Positions 1 to 9,100 of a stretch of DNA of 40,044 nucleotides are shown piece after piece (the first letter of the stretch is position 1; each line of letters begins with the position of its first letter). The DNA lies in contig NZ_JAHCMU010000026.1 of the NCBI RefSeq assembly GCF_018449435.1, positions 1-40,044 on the forward strand, given 5' to 3'. Below the pieces are notes generated by a model. That model made no database searches and was not told the DNA's origin. It saw only the letters and a program-made list of their open reading frames with translations. Position numbers and translations under genes: made by a program. The stretch is from Flagellimonas sp. 389. Its GTDB lineage: Bacteria; Bacteroidota; Bacteroidia; Flavobacteriales; Flavobacteriaceae.

Positions 1-422
1 TTTTCCTGCCCCTGGAAGGCATATCTGTAGCCCTCGGCCCCCAGCAGGCTCTTGCCCGGCATGGGCATCCCGAAGGGATAGTAGTCGCTCCAACTATGGA
101 TGTTCGGCTCGTTGCCCACCTTTACAAAGGTTGCCCGTACGTTGCCCAGATGGTCCGTAAGCTCGTAGATGTAGGTCTTTTGGTCGTTCATACCGTTATA
201 GGCGACCCCAATGCGCCCGGCACCATAAATGGGCTGTTCAGCAAGGGCCAGATCGTTGTATATGGCCATTGCCTGCCCCGCCACATTGCGTACATAATGT
301 TGCGTGCGTACCAAATTGTTGTTCCAATAGGTCTCTTTTTTCATTTTGTTGTTCCTGTTGTTGTAAAAGAATTTTAGCAGGGGCATGCCCCCATATCTTG
401 GTGTTCTTAATTGGTTCGGCAT
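1..422 (-). pseudogene. Displaced RHS core fragment (orphan tip module), runs off the left edge
   Basis: This minus-strand frame is open from an ATG at 422 to the window edge. It encodes an RHS-core segment (LLKFFYNN, KKETYWNNNLVRTQHYVRNV, DHLGNVRATFVKVGNEPN, YYPFGMPMPGKS) matching the end of the main RHS gene's core. Bases 75-188 are identical to 1760-1873, and the following ~195 bp differ at about 20 places by eye. Homology begins near base 395. There the shared ATATGG block is followed by 7 rather than 12 bases before CCCCTG, so the ancestral frame is shifted and the ATG at 422 opens a new short reading frame. In polymorphic-toxin loci such fragments are displaced C-terminal cassettes carrying an alternative toxin, which would lie left of base 1. 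Whether it is translated or serves only as a silent donor cannot be told here. Confidence 0.8.
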
Positions 423-457
423 CCGTCACTGACGAGTGCTAGCGGGGATGAGTTGGC

Positions 458-925
458 TTAATCGTGTTTCTTGAACAGTTTCAACTCTCCTACTTTATAG
501 ATGCTATCATAGGGCGGGGTCTTGGTCACTATTTCACATATAATAGTATCTTTTAATTCGTTTTGATATCCATAACGAAGTAAAAAAGCACCCTTCAAAG
601 CATCATCATAACTAGGCTCTCTACCAATTTGGTATATGTGACCTGTCGCACTCAAAGTATCGGTATCATTAGTACTTCTCTCGCCATATCTAAAGCTTTT
701 TTCCATGAAAAATTCCAGTTCCTCGACAACTTTAATTGAATCACTTGATTCTACCTTATAATCAAGTTCCATAACGAACACTCCCCTTTTTTTAGATTCT
801 TCGATAGTCTCAGAATATCCTATTCCACCAGATTTTTGATGACCGATTCCTCCTTTGGTAACCAACAAAAAAATGCCAAATAGCAGTACAAAAGACAAGA
901 ATATATATAAAATTACTTTTTTCAT
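458..925 (-). CDS. Probable membrane-anchored immunity protein for the RHS toxin
   Basis: A 155-residue protein beginning 12 bp after the stop of the RHS toxin gene. Residues about 3-23 form one hydrophobic segment (VILYIFLSFVLLFGIFLLV) preceded by two lysines. The rest (about 130 residues, charged, no further membrane segment) should therefore sit in the periplasm. There is no lipobox. I recognise no family. The functional call comes from position: the gene directly after a toxin tip in RHS loci normally encodes the cognate immunity protein. It also shares the low G+C of the toxin tip, unlike the G+C-rich RHS core. A periplasm-facing immunity protein implies that the toxin acts on the envelope, which fits a papain-like amidase or acyl hydrolase. 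Confidence 0.65.
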   Translation of the reverse strand: MKKVILYIFLSFVLLFGIFLLVTKGGIGHQKSGGIGYSETIEESKKRGVFVMELDYKVESSDSIKVVEELEFFMEKSFRYGERSTNDTDTLSATGHIYQIGREPSYDDALKGAFLLRYGYQNELKDTIICEIVTKTPPYDSIYKVGELKLFKKHD

Positions 926-937
926 ATTCTTAAATTA

Positions 938-3900
938 TCAATCATCCAATGGTGCACCAAAATGACCTTGTCCGACTTCAATATATGGTACCCTGTTATA
1001 TCTTGTGTTGTTATTATGCCAGCCAAAATTGATGAACCATCTATTTGGGAGTATATTGTTATAGCTACTTTCTATATCGGGTGTTTTAAATCTACCTAAG
1101 GCTTTTAGAGCATCTTGAGGAACATCCACACAAGAGGAACCGCAAACATCATAAAAATATCCATTAGCTTGGGTAAAGGCAGCATCATAGGCAATCTCAT
1201 CTTCCTCGGCGCTGGTTTCCAAACGAATGAAATTGTCATAACGTTCGCCATCTGGGTGTGCTTCTCGATATTGATTGTTCACAATTTGTATAACTTGCGA
1301 TGCATTCAATCCCGTACCTCTAAAATCGGTTCCTTTACCAGTAAGAGCGTTGTACTCTCGATTCCCTAAATCAGGATTTCTGTTAGGACCACTTAATCCA
1401 AATGACGTACCTAAATTTTTATCAGTTCCATTTTTAGAAAGATACCTCCATCCGTCTTTATCGTTGCCTATCAGAACGGCGGCATGACCTAAACCGCCAA
1501 CGGCCATACTTGAGTTAAGTATTATAACGTCCCTGCCATCTGGATCTCCGTAAAGTATTGGGTTGTTGCCCATGGCCATATAGGGTGATTGAGAAGTCCG
1601 TCTTACATCATCGGGGCGTAGCCACCTCAATATTCTTGGGTCATACAATCTGCGTTCAAAAAAGTTGTGGACAGTCTCTTCGTCTTTTTCTGAAAACTGT
1701 CCTTGATAACCATATCTGTAATTTCCTATCACGCTACGTCCCGGCATTGGCATGCCTCCGGGATAGTAGTCGCTCCAACTATGGATGTTCGGCTCGTTGC
1801 CCACCTTTACAAAGGTTGCCCGTACGTTGCCCAGATGGTCCGTAAGCTCGTAGATGTAGGTCTTTTGGTCGTTAATGCCGTTATAGGCGACCCCAATGCG
1901 CCCGGCACCGTAAACGGGCTGTTCGGCAAGGGCCAAATCGGTGTATATGGCCATTGTTTGGCCCGCCACATTGCGCACATAATGTTGGGTGCGTACCAAA
2001 TTGTTGTTCCAATAGGTCTCTTTTTTCACTCTTTGGTTCCTGTCGTTGTAGAAAAACTTTAGCAGGGGCTCTTCTGCGTGCCATATCTCGGCCACCAGTC
2101 CGCTGGCATTATAAATATACGCAATATCCTCAGATTCGTTGCGTACCAATTGCCCTATGGTGTTGTATTGGTAGTTGCCGTCATTTTGGTCGCCTATGTC
2201 GTCGGCATCGGGAACATCGCCCATTTCGTCGTCCACCGAGGTCAATCGGTTGGGGCGTTTAATATCGTAATTGTAGGTAAGGTCGTCCATGTGGGTCTTG
2301 CCCACCATGTCTCCCTTTCTGCGCAAGAGGGTCTGTATGTTGCCGTTGGCATCGTAGGTAATGTTGGATACGTCATAGGCATTGTCATTACTGGCACCGG
2401 GGTCAAAATCGGCCCCGGCGAGCCAATTGTTGCGGTCGTAGCTGTACACATATTGGCTTTCTTGTACATCATTTACCGCCGTTTGCCAGCGTATGCCCTT
2501 AATGTTGCCGTTGTACCGGTCCGTTCCCTGTAGTGCGGTAGTGATGTTGGTATTCTCGGTGCGCCGGTAGTCGCCCAAATGGTAGTCCAACTGCATGCCA
2601 AAGAGGTCGTTCTGGTCGCCCCCGGGATCTAGTGCGGGGTTCAGTGAGGGGTGGTTAATGCTCTTGAGCTGGCCGCTAAGGCCATATACGTAGTCCACGC
2701 CCTGTGCCCCGTCCGCGATCTCGGTACGTACCAGGGTGCCGGCCTCGTTGTAAAGATAGTGGGCCTGTAGGGTAAAGGTATCATCGTCCACCGAGGTTTC
2801 CACCTGTTTCAGTTGGTCCCTGTCGTTGTAGGTGTAGCGGTGCACAAACTGGTCTTGTTGCCCTTTTTGGTAGGTCACCTTTTCCACCAGTCCGGTGAGG
2901 GGTCCGTACCCGTATTCGATGGTCTTGGTGCCCAATCCTTCAATATGCTGTACCGACCACATTACCCTGCCATAGGCGTCGTAGCTGTAATAGGTGGTGG
3001 CGTGGTCGTTGGCGGTCTTGGCCACATTGCCCGCCAAAAAGGAGGGATGTTGGTAACCGGGGTCCAAGTTGTTCAAGAATTCGTTGTCCCCGTTGTCCAG
3101 AAAGTCGTAGGTGGTTTGCATGATCTCTCTTTTTTGGGCCTGCGGTAGTGGGGCATTGGGGTCAAGGCCCAAGAGCTCGGTTTTTTCCAAAACCCCGCTT
3201 TCCACGGGGCGGCCAAAGCGGTCATAGTCGGTATAGGACACCTCCTCGGCAAGTTGTTGCTCGTTGTTCTGGGAGTAGCGGATCTGCCCGTCGTTCCGGT
3301 ACAAAAAATTGGATTTGCCCTCATCGGGGCTTGTTTTGCTAACAAGCTGCCCCAAGGTGTTGTATTCGTAGACGGTGGCCAATGGGTCCCCCTTCTCATC
3401 TTCAATAGGTTGGTAAGCGGCCACCAACCTGCCTGCCCCGTCATATTCGTTAAGGCTGTAATCGTAGTAATTTATGCGATAATTCACGGTAATTGTATTT
3501 GGGTCGTAGCCGTCCAGATCGTTTACGGCAACGCGATAAAAACCGGGTGGCAGATTTGCTGAAGAAGTGGGCTCCACTGCATCGGCAATCAGGTTATACA
3601 AGGTTATCCCATTTTCGTTACTAATGGAAATACCGCTTATCCCTTTAGGGATATGTACGTCCACAAAGCCCTGAGACCCTATGGGCAAGCTCATTGGCTG
3701 TGATTCAACGCCTTCGGTACCGGATCTGGCCGTTGCCAACAATTTTCCATCGGTATCCACAAACACCACGGTTTCGTTACCGTGTACATCTCGGGTAACG
3801 GTCTTTAGGGTCTTTATGTTTTGGTAATTGGCGTCACCGAACGCTTCATTGAGCGAAAGCTCGTTGGTTGCCGGCATGGTAAAGGTATAGGCCTGTGGCC

Positions 3901-6067
3901 ATGTATCTGCAGGGGTTATGCTATTGTCCCCATTGGTATCCACTTTGTTGCCCCCAACCACGGCCAAAGTGGTACCTGGATTTAGGTCGCTGAAAACGGT
4001 ACGTGAAAAAGGGTAGGGGGTAACGTCTTGGTATTGGTTGGAGGTAACACCGCTATAGTATTGCCCCAGGGGGCTATCAAGGGTAACGGTACCCGGGGCA
4101 AAGGGGTCCGCCTCAAAATCGGGAGCGCTGTAGGTTTCGCCCCCCTCGCTGGTGATCAATGCGGGGTGGTGCTGAAATTGCCCTTGCCCGGGTATGGGTG
4201 CCGAAAGCGTGGACAGTGCGGGCCTGCCCTGGTAATCGTACAAGGTCGCCTGGCCCCAGATGGCATGGGTGACAGGGTCCCAGCTCTGGGTCTGTACGTG
4301 TTTGCCCAAGCAGTTATAGTAACTTCTTGTGTTTCCCTTGAGGTTGGTATCCATATCATAATCCCAAACGGTAATGATGTTCCAGTTTTCTTCTTGGGGG
4401 TGTTCCCCGGGAATGGACACGCCCACGGACAGGTCAATGTTATGTCTTGTAAGAACAAGGTTGTCGACAATGTCGCTGGTCATTACACAATGGTAGGTTC
4501 CTGCATCTTGAGCGGTGGCGATCACGATCTTATAGTTGGGGGCATCTGCGGCCCCGTTAATGGGCTGCCCGTCCTTGTACCATTGGTAATGGTTTTGGGT
4601 GCCGGACATTTGGGTGGTCAAGGTAATGTTGTTCCCTTCAAAAATCTGAAAGGCCTGGGGCTGATCGGTTTTTTGTTGGGGGCTATAGGCAAATGAATTT
4701 CCATTATAGTTTTGATGATGGTATTCCAAGTTGCCAAAATCCAGTTTGTTGTTCGCAACATATAATGAAGCAAAGGACTGGTCGGTTATTGCTGTAGGAA
4801 TATTATTTTCCAGATTATTGTCATGAAGGTACATATTTTCAAGTTCCTCAATATCTGCCAACTCTGGGGGAATGGAACCGGATAGTTGGTTTGAGCTAAG
4901 GTCGAGTTGCCATAATTCCGACGAATTGCCCAATTCTGGGGGAATTGGTCCAACAAGTTCATTTGAACTTAGGTTAAGAGCATGCAAACCCCATATATCT
5001 CCAAGTTCTGGAGGGATATTTCCACTCAGCTTATTATTGTTGAGATAAAGAGCATCTACATGCAAATTGCCCAATTGGGATGGAATGGCACCGCTTAACT
5101 TATTGTTGGATATGTTAAGAAACCCAAGACTGGTAATATTTCCCAGTTCTGCAGGAATGGTACCGTTGAGTTGATTGTATTCTAATTGAAGCATATATAA
5201 ATTTGTAAAATTTTCCAGTTCTGGGGGAATTGGACCGCTAAGATTATTATTGCTGAGGTTAAATGTTTCCAATATTGTTAGATTTCCCAGTTCTGGCGGA
5301 ATAGCGCCACTAAGTTCATTTTTACTTAGGTCAAGAGCACCTAGCTGCCATAGATCACCCAATTCTACTGGAATGGCCCCGTCCAATTTATTATTGTACA
5401 ACGAAAGTATGCCCAGAAATTCCAGATTTCCTATTTCCGGAGGAATTGCTCCGCTCAAATTATTATTGCTAAGATCGAGCCATGTTAAATGTATAAGGTT
5501 TTCTATTTCGGGAGGGATTGTACCATCAAGATTGTTACTATAAAGAAAAAGAGTATTCAAGTTTGAAAGATTGCCCAGTTCTGGAGGAATTGGCCCATCA
5601 ATATTATTTAAAGCAAGGTCTAAATGCATTAAATTTGAAAGATTTTCCAAGGTTACCGGAAGGTTGCCGGACAAATTATTATCATGGAGGTCTAGTCTTT
5701 GTAAACCAACCAAGTTGCCAATTTCGTTGGGGATACTTCCCGTAAGTTCGTTGGTCGATAGATTGAGGTACGTAAGATGCACCAAATCTCCAATACTTGC
5801 CGGAATGCTTCCCATGAGGTCATTAAACTCCAAATTCAGCTTCGTTACATGGCCATTTGCCACGGTGACCCCGTACCAATCGTTGGTGACCACCCCGTTA
5901 AAATCCCATTCATCGCCTATAAAGTTATCGGTTTCGGTGGCCCAATTGGGGCCGTTGGTGGCGTTGTACAGATCTTGTAGTGCCTGTTTTTCGGCAGGGG
6001 TCACCTGGGCTACCGCAAATAGCGGGCCCATAAGTAAGCGTAGGGTTAAAACCAGTTTACGTTTCAT
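938..6067 (-). CDS. RHS polymorphic toxin: signal peptide, 15 plant-type LRRs, Ig-like domain, RHS/YD core, permuted papain-like toxin tip
   Basis: A 1709-residue secreted protein. Residues 1-21 are a signal peptide ending FAVAQ. Residues about 25-70 form a plant-like LRR N-cap (LYNATNGPNW, DWYGVTV). About 80-445 hold 15 repeats of roughly 24 residues of the form LxLxxNxLSGxIPPELGNL. About 465-545 are Ig-like (WYKDG, DAGTYHC). YD repeats follow (for example YEYNTLGQLVSKTSPDE, YSYDAYGRVMWS). The RHS core ends with RLYDPRILRWLRPDD and NNPILYGDPDG. The 196-residue tip from about 1514 contains GGLGHAAVLIG (His1528) and SSCVDV (Cys1646), with histidine before cysteine as in LRAT or permuted NlpC/P60 enzymes. 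RHS shells encapsulate and release such tips. The LRR and Ig domains could bind a target cell. The enzyme class of the tip is inferred from two motifs only. It lies 37 bp after the SpvB-like gene. Confidence 0.85.
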   Translation of the reverse strand: MKRKLVLTLRLLMGPLFAVAQVTPAEKQALQDLYNATNGPNWATETDNFIGDEWDFNGVVTNDWYGVTVANGHVTKLNLEFNDLMGSIPASIGDLVHLTYLNLSTNELTGSIPNEIGNLVGLQRLDLHDNNLSGNLPVTLENLSNLMHLDLALNNIDGPIPPELGNLSNLNTLFLYSNNLDGTIPPEIENLIHLTWLDLSNNNLSGAIPPEIGNLEFLGILSLYNNKLDGAIPVELGDLWQLGALDLSKNELSGAIPPELGNLTILETFNLSNNNLSGPIPPELENFTNLYMLQLEYNQLNGTIPAELGNITSLGFLNISNNKLSGAIPSQLGNLHVDALYLNNNKLSGNIPPELGDIWGLHALNLSSNELVGPIPPELGNSSELWQLDLSSNQLSGSIPPELADIEELENMYLHDNNLENNIPTAITDQSFASLYVANNKLDFGNLEYHHQNYNGNSFAYSPQQKTDQPQAFQIFEGNNITLTTQMSGTQNHYQWYKDGQPINGAADAPNYKIVIATAQDAGTYHCVMTSDIVDNLVLTRHNIDLSVGVSIPGEHPQEENWNIITVWDYDMDTNLKGNTRSYYNCLGKHVQTQSWDPVTHAIWGQATLYDYQGRPALSTLSAPIPGQGQFQHHPALITSEGGETYSAPDFEADPFAPGTVTLDSPLGQYYSGVTSNQYQDVTPYPFSRTVFSDLNPGTTLAVVGGNKVDTNGDNSITPADTWPQAYTFTMPATNELSLNEAFGDANYQNIKTLKTVTRDVHGNETVVFVDTDGKLLATARSGTEGVESQPMSLPIGSQGFVDVHIPKGISGISISNENGITLYNLIADAVEPTSSANLPPGFYRVAVNDLDGYDPNTITVNYRINYYDYSLNEYDGAGRLVAAYQPIEDEKGDPLATVYEYNTLGQLVSKTSPDEGKSNFLYRNDGQIRYSQNNEQQLAEEVSYTDYDRFGRPVESGVLEKTELLGLDPNAPLPQAQKREIMQTTYDFLDNGDNEFLNNLDPGYQHPSFLAGNVAKTANDHATTYYSYDAYGRVMWSVQHIEGLGTKTIEYGYGPLTGLVEKVTYQKGQQDQFVHRYTYNDRDQLKQVETSVDDDTFTLQAHYLYNEAGTLVRTEIADGAQGVDYVYGLSGQLKSINHPSLNPALDPGGDQNDLFGMQLDYHLGDYRRTENTNITTALQGTDRYNGNIKGIRWQTAVNDVQESQYVYSYDRNNWLAGADFDPGASNDNAYDVSNITYDANGNIQTLLRRKGDMVGKTHMDDLTYNYDIKRPNRLTSVDDEMGDVPDADDIGDQNDGNYQYNTIGQLVRNESEDIAYIYNASGLVAEIWHAEEPLLKFFYNDRNQRVKKETYWNNNLVRTQHYVRNVAGQTMAIYTDLALAEQPVYGAGRIGVAYNGINDQKTYIYELTDHLGNVRATFVKVGNEPNIHSWSDYYPGGMPMPGRSVIGNYRYGYQGQFSEKDEETVHNFFERRLYDPRILRWLRPDDVRRTSQSPYMAMGNNPILYGDPDGRDVIILNSSMAVGGLGHAAVLIGNDKDGWRYLSKNGTDKNLGTSFGLSGPNRNPDLGNREYNALTGKGTDFRGTGLNASQVIQIVNNQYREAHPDGERYDNFIRLETSAEEDEIAYDAAFTQANGYFYDVCGSSCVDVPQDALKALGRFKTPDIESSYNNILPNRWFINFGWHNNNTRYNRVPYIEVGQGHFGAPLDD

Positions 6068-6103
6068 AATGTTTTTGTTTGGGTGTATATTTTTTTGACT
6101 TTT

Positions 6104-9100
6104 TTACAATTGGTTATCACCACCGCCACCACCACCTTGGCATCCTCCACGTTTGTGGTTGCCTTGGGCTTGGGCCGTTTGTTGTGTGGCCATATCCCTT
6201 ACAATGCACCAATAGACAGCTCTTTTTCCCGAACAGTTGGTGTTGATGGACCTTGAACTGCTTGGGGTCCAACTTTCGTACGTGGGCTCTAGGTCTCCCG
6301 GGCACCCAGCGTCATTGTCGTTGCAGTATTTTACGGACCATCGGTACTCATACTGACCGCTGCCCCAACTGGCGTTGGCGATGATATTGGCATTTTCGGA
6401 ACTTGGGTTGTCTATCCCCAGCGATAAAGTGAGCGGGTTATTTTCGTCTTCTAGAGGAGAAAGGTCGCTTTTATAGGTATAGTCGTATTCCCTTACTTTT
6501 TTAAAGCCTCCGGCGAGTACTTGATCTATATTTAGTACTTCGATATAGATGCGCAGCAATCTTCCGGCCTCGTCATACTCGTATTTGGTTGCCAGGTTGT
6601 TCGGCCCTAAAATATCCGTTAGTTCGTCCCATTGGTTGTATACGTAGGAAGTCATTGAGGACATTATGGGATGGAGCCTAAAATCGTCCACAACAGTATT
6701 GCCATTGGCCGTTGTTACAGAGACTTGGGTGTTCGGTGCGATGTTGGTATAGAAATTGAGCTGTACCCAATCTCCGGCAAATACTTTTTCGTTGGGGTTG
6801 AAGTCTATATTTTGCCCCTCCACCTTGAACCTGACGTTGGCGTGGTTGTCGTTCTTGGCCCACAGCGACATCTTAAACCTCTTTGTAGTTGCGTTGTTGT
6901 AGTTTACCGTGGTCACAAAACCCTCCTGTCCGTTTGCGATGGCCAACGCATGATATCCGGTATGGGCATCGTTCGTTATGGATGCGGTCCCTTTGTCCAC
7001 TTCGCCTCCAAAATGGCCTTGGCCACCGTCGTCCTCGGCGCCCGAGTAAAAGGTCTCTTGATATCCCGAGTTGCTCGTTGCAATGGTCTTGCTTTTGCCG
7101 TAACCCATTTTGGAAGCGGCCAAATTTCCATTGATGTCCTTTACTTCCAGTGGGTTTGAAAACTCATCGTATTGGGTAACTTCCGAAAGTTGTTTCCAAT
7201 GATCGGGCTGCACGGCTTGTGGGTCCGACCAATCAAAACCGTCATCGTCCTGTGCATAGTTGACATAGTACCCGTTGCTGTCGGTTTCCCCGTTCCAGGT
7301 AAAGGTCTTGTGCTTGCGCCATACATTGTGGGGCGTAATAAGTTCCACTTCGTTCGGAAACTCTCCTACAAGCGTAGTTACGTTATAAGTCTGGGGATTC
7401 CAAGTGGTGATATTGGAGCTTATCTTTTGCCATTCTTCGTTCCCGTCCTGGATTTCGGTCACCGCCATGGCCTGTTGGACCAGCATGTTCTTGTTGGTGG
7501 GATTGTCCACTTTGCTGCCCATTTGTGGGAATTTATGGTATGCTGGAACGTTCTTGGACCTTAGTTGCTTGCCATTGCTTAAAAGTGTACTGGACTCGGT
7601 TACCTTTCCAGTAAAAAAATCATATTTTAAAAACTGTTGTTGAGAAGTGTATCCATTCGTGGTAATTTTTGTTTCCGATAATACATTTGGAATTTTTTCC
7701 TTACTGGATGAAGTCATTGAATACGCTTCCTTAAGTATATCATCTTCCAAAAGCTTATAGGAGTTAAAGGATTCCTGTAAAGCTCCCTGTTGAAAGTCAT
7801 GGGAGGCAGGTAAATAGGTGTTTTCAATTTGATATATCTTTTGATTTTCAGAGTTGTACTCCGCGGATTTGACCAACCTTCCAATGCTGGCCGAATAATC
7901 CTTTACTTCAAACTTGGAAAAGTTCATGTCCACATCTTCCTCATTTAAAGAAACATCTAAAAAACTATCATCCTGTAACCGATTAATTTCAAAAGCATTT
8001 TTTACCAATACCCCATTTTGGGTATACTCCAACGGCTTTGGGATATTGAATTGATAGGACTTCTTAGCTATTAGGTTGTCATTGGCATCCCGTCTTTCAG
8101 TGGTAACATGCTCATAGATGACCATAGGGTTGGGCAGCTCTGATATATAAGGGATTACCCTCCCTCTTTTTGAGGGTGCGTAAGACGTTACTCCTGACTC
8201 CATATTGTCCTGATTTGTATAATTGTAGACGGTTTTTGTGTTGTAAGAATCAGAAGCTGTTTCTATTTTTTTGACCCTAACGCCTCCGCCTTGGGCAATA
8301 TTCAAGGGTTCTTTTTGAGCAAAAATTCGATAACGCGCCCTATTTTGACCTTCCGCAGGTCTTTCACAAGAGTTTTCATCTTTTTCTGCAAACCAATCAG
8401 CTGTCATATCTACTACATGGTTGTATTCATTGTTATAGAATACCCAATCTTTTTTACTGCAATTTTCATATTCCCTGCCCCATTGCTTATTTTTATTGGG
8501 GAGTGAAAAAACCAATAGGTTTGGTGATACCAGTTGTACCAGACAATTATTGGTGGCAAAGTCCCCGATCCAGTTGCTTTCGGTATTGGTATAGTGCCAA
8601 AAAAGGACATCGATTTCTGTAGTTTGTCCTTCTTCAAAATATTCTGTAAAATTTACATGGTATTTCTCTTGAACATCGGGATTGTTCCGAAAGCTCAAAG
8701 TCTTGGGACCATTGGCAGTGCCTTCAAACTTAAACTCCAAACTATAATCAAAGTAGGTGGTAGGACTCGCATATTCAGTTGTATATTGATCGTTTTCATA
8801 GGTGATTTCTATGGAGCTGCCCAAGGGCGTGGTAATGTTGTTTAGACTATACATCATGGTCTGACTTTTATAATATCCCCAATCGTCCATATCATCTTTA
8901 TCGAAGAAAGTATTTTTGGAGTAGTAGTCAAATTGATAGGGCGGGATCAACTGCACACCTCCCTTTCCTAAAGTCGATATAGAATTTAAGGTTAGTTTTC
9001 CTGGCAAGTTTATGTTATTTGAGATTTCCCTACCCAATGGATATGTTTCATCATAATTAAGGTCAATGGTTTTAAGCGTTTTAGGGTTTAATGACTCAAA

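Noticed and set aside
238..429. A 63-codon minus-strand frame at the left edge
   Set aside because: It is the wrong frame of the displaced RHS core. The correct frame, open to the window edge, has clear RHS motifs.
4028..4696. A 222-codon plus-strand frame, and others such as 1703-2062, 2078-2533 and 2813-3148, opposite the RHS gene
   Set aside because: They lie antisense to a well supported RHS frame in G+C-rich repeats, show no family motifs, and have the low-complexity Val/Gly composition of shadow frames.
938..6067. T9SS C-terminal sorting domain on the RHS toxin
   Set aside because: The C-terminus is the toxin tip ending GHFGAPLDD, without the conserved sorting-domain pattern or a terminal Lys-rich strand.
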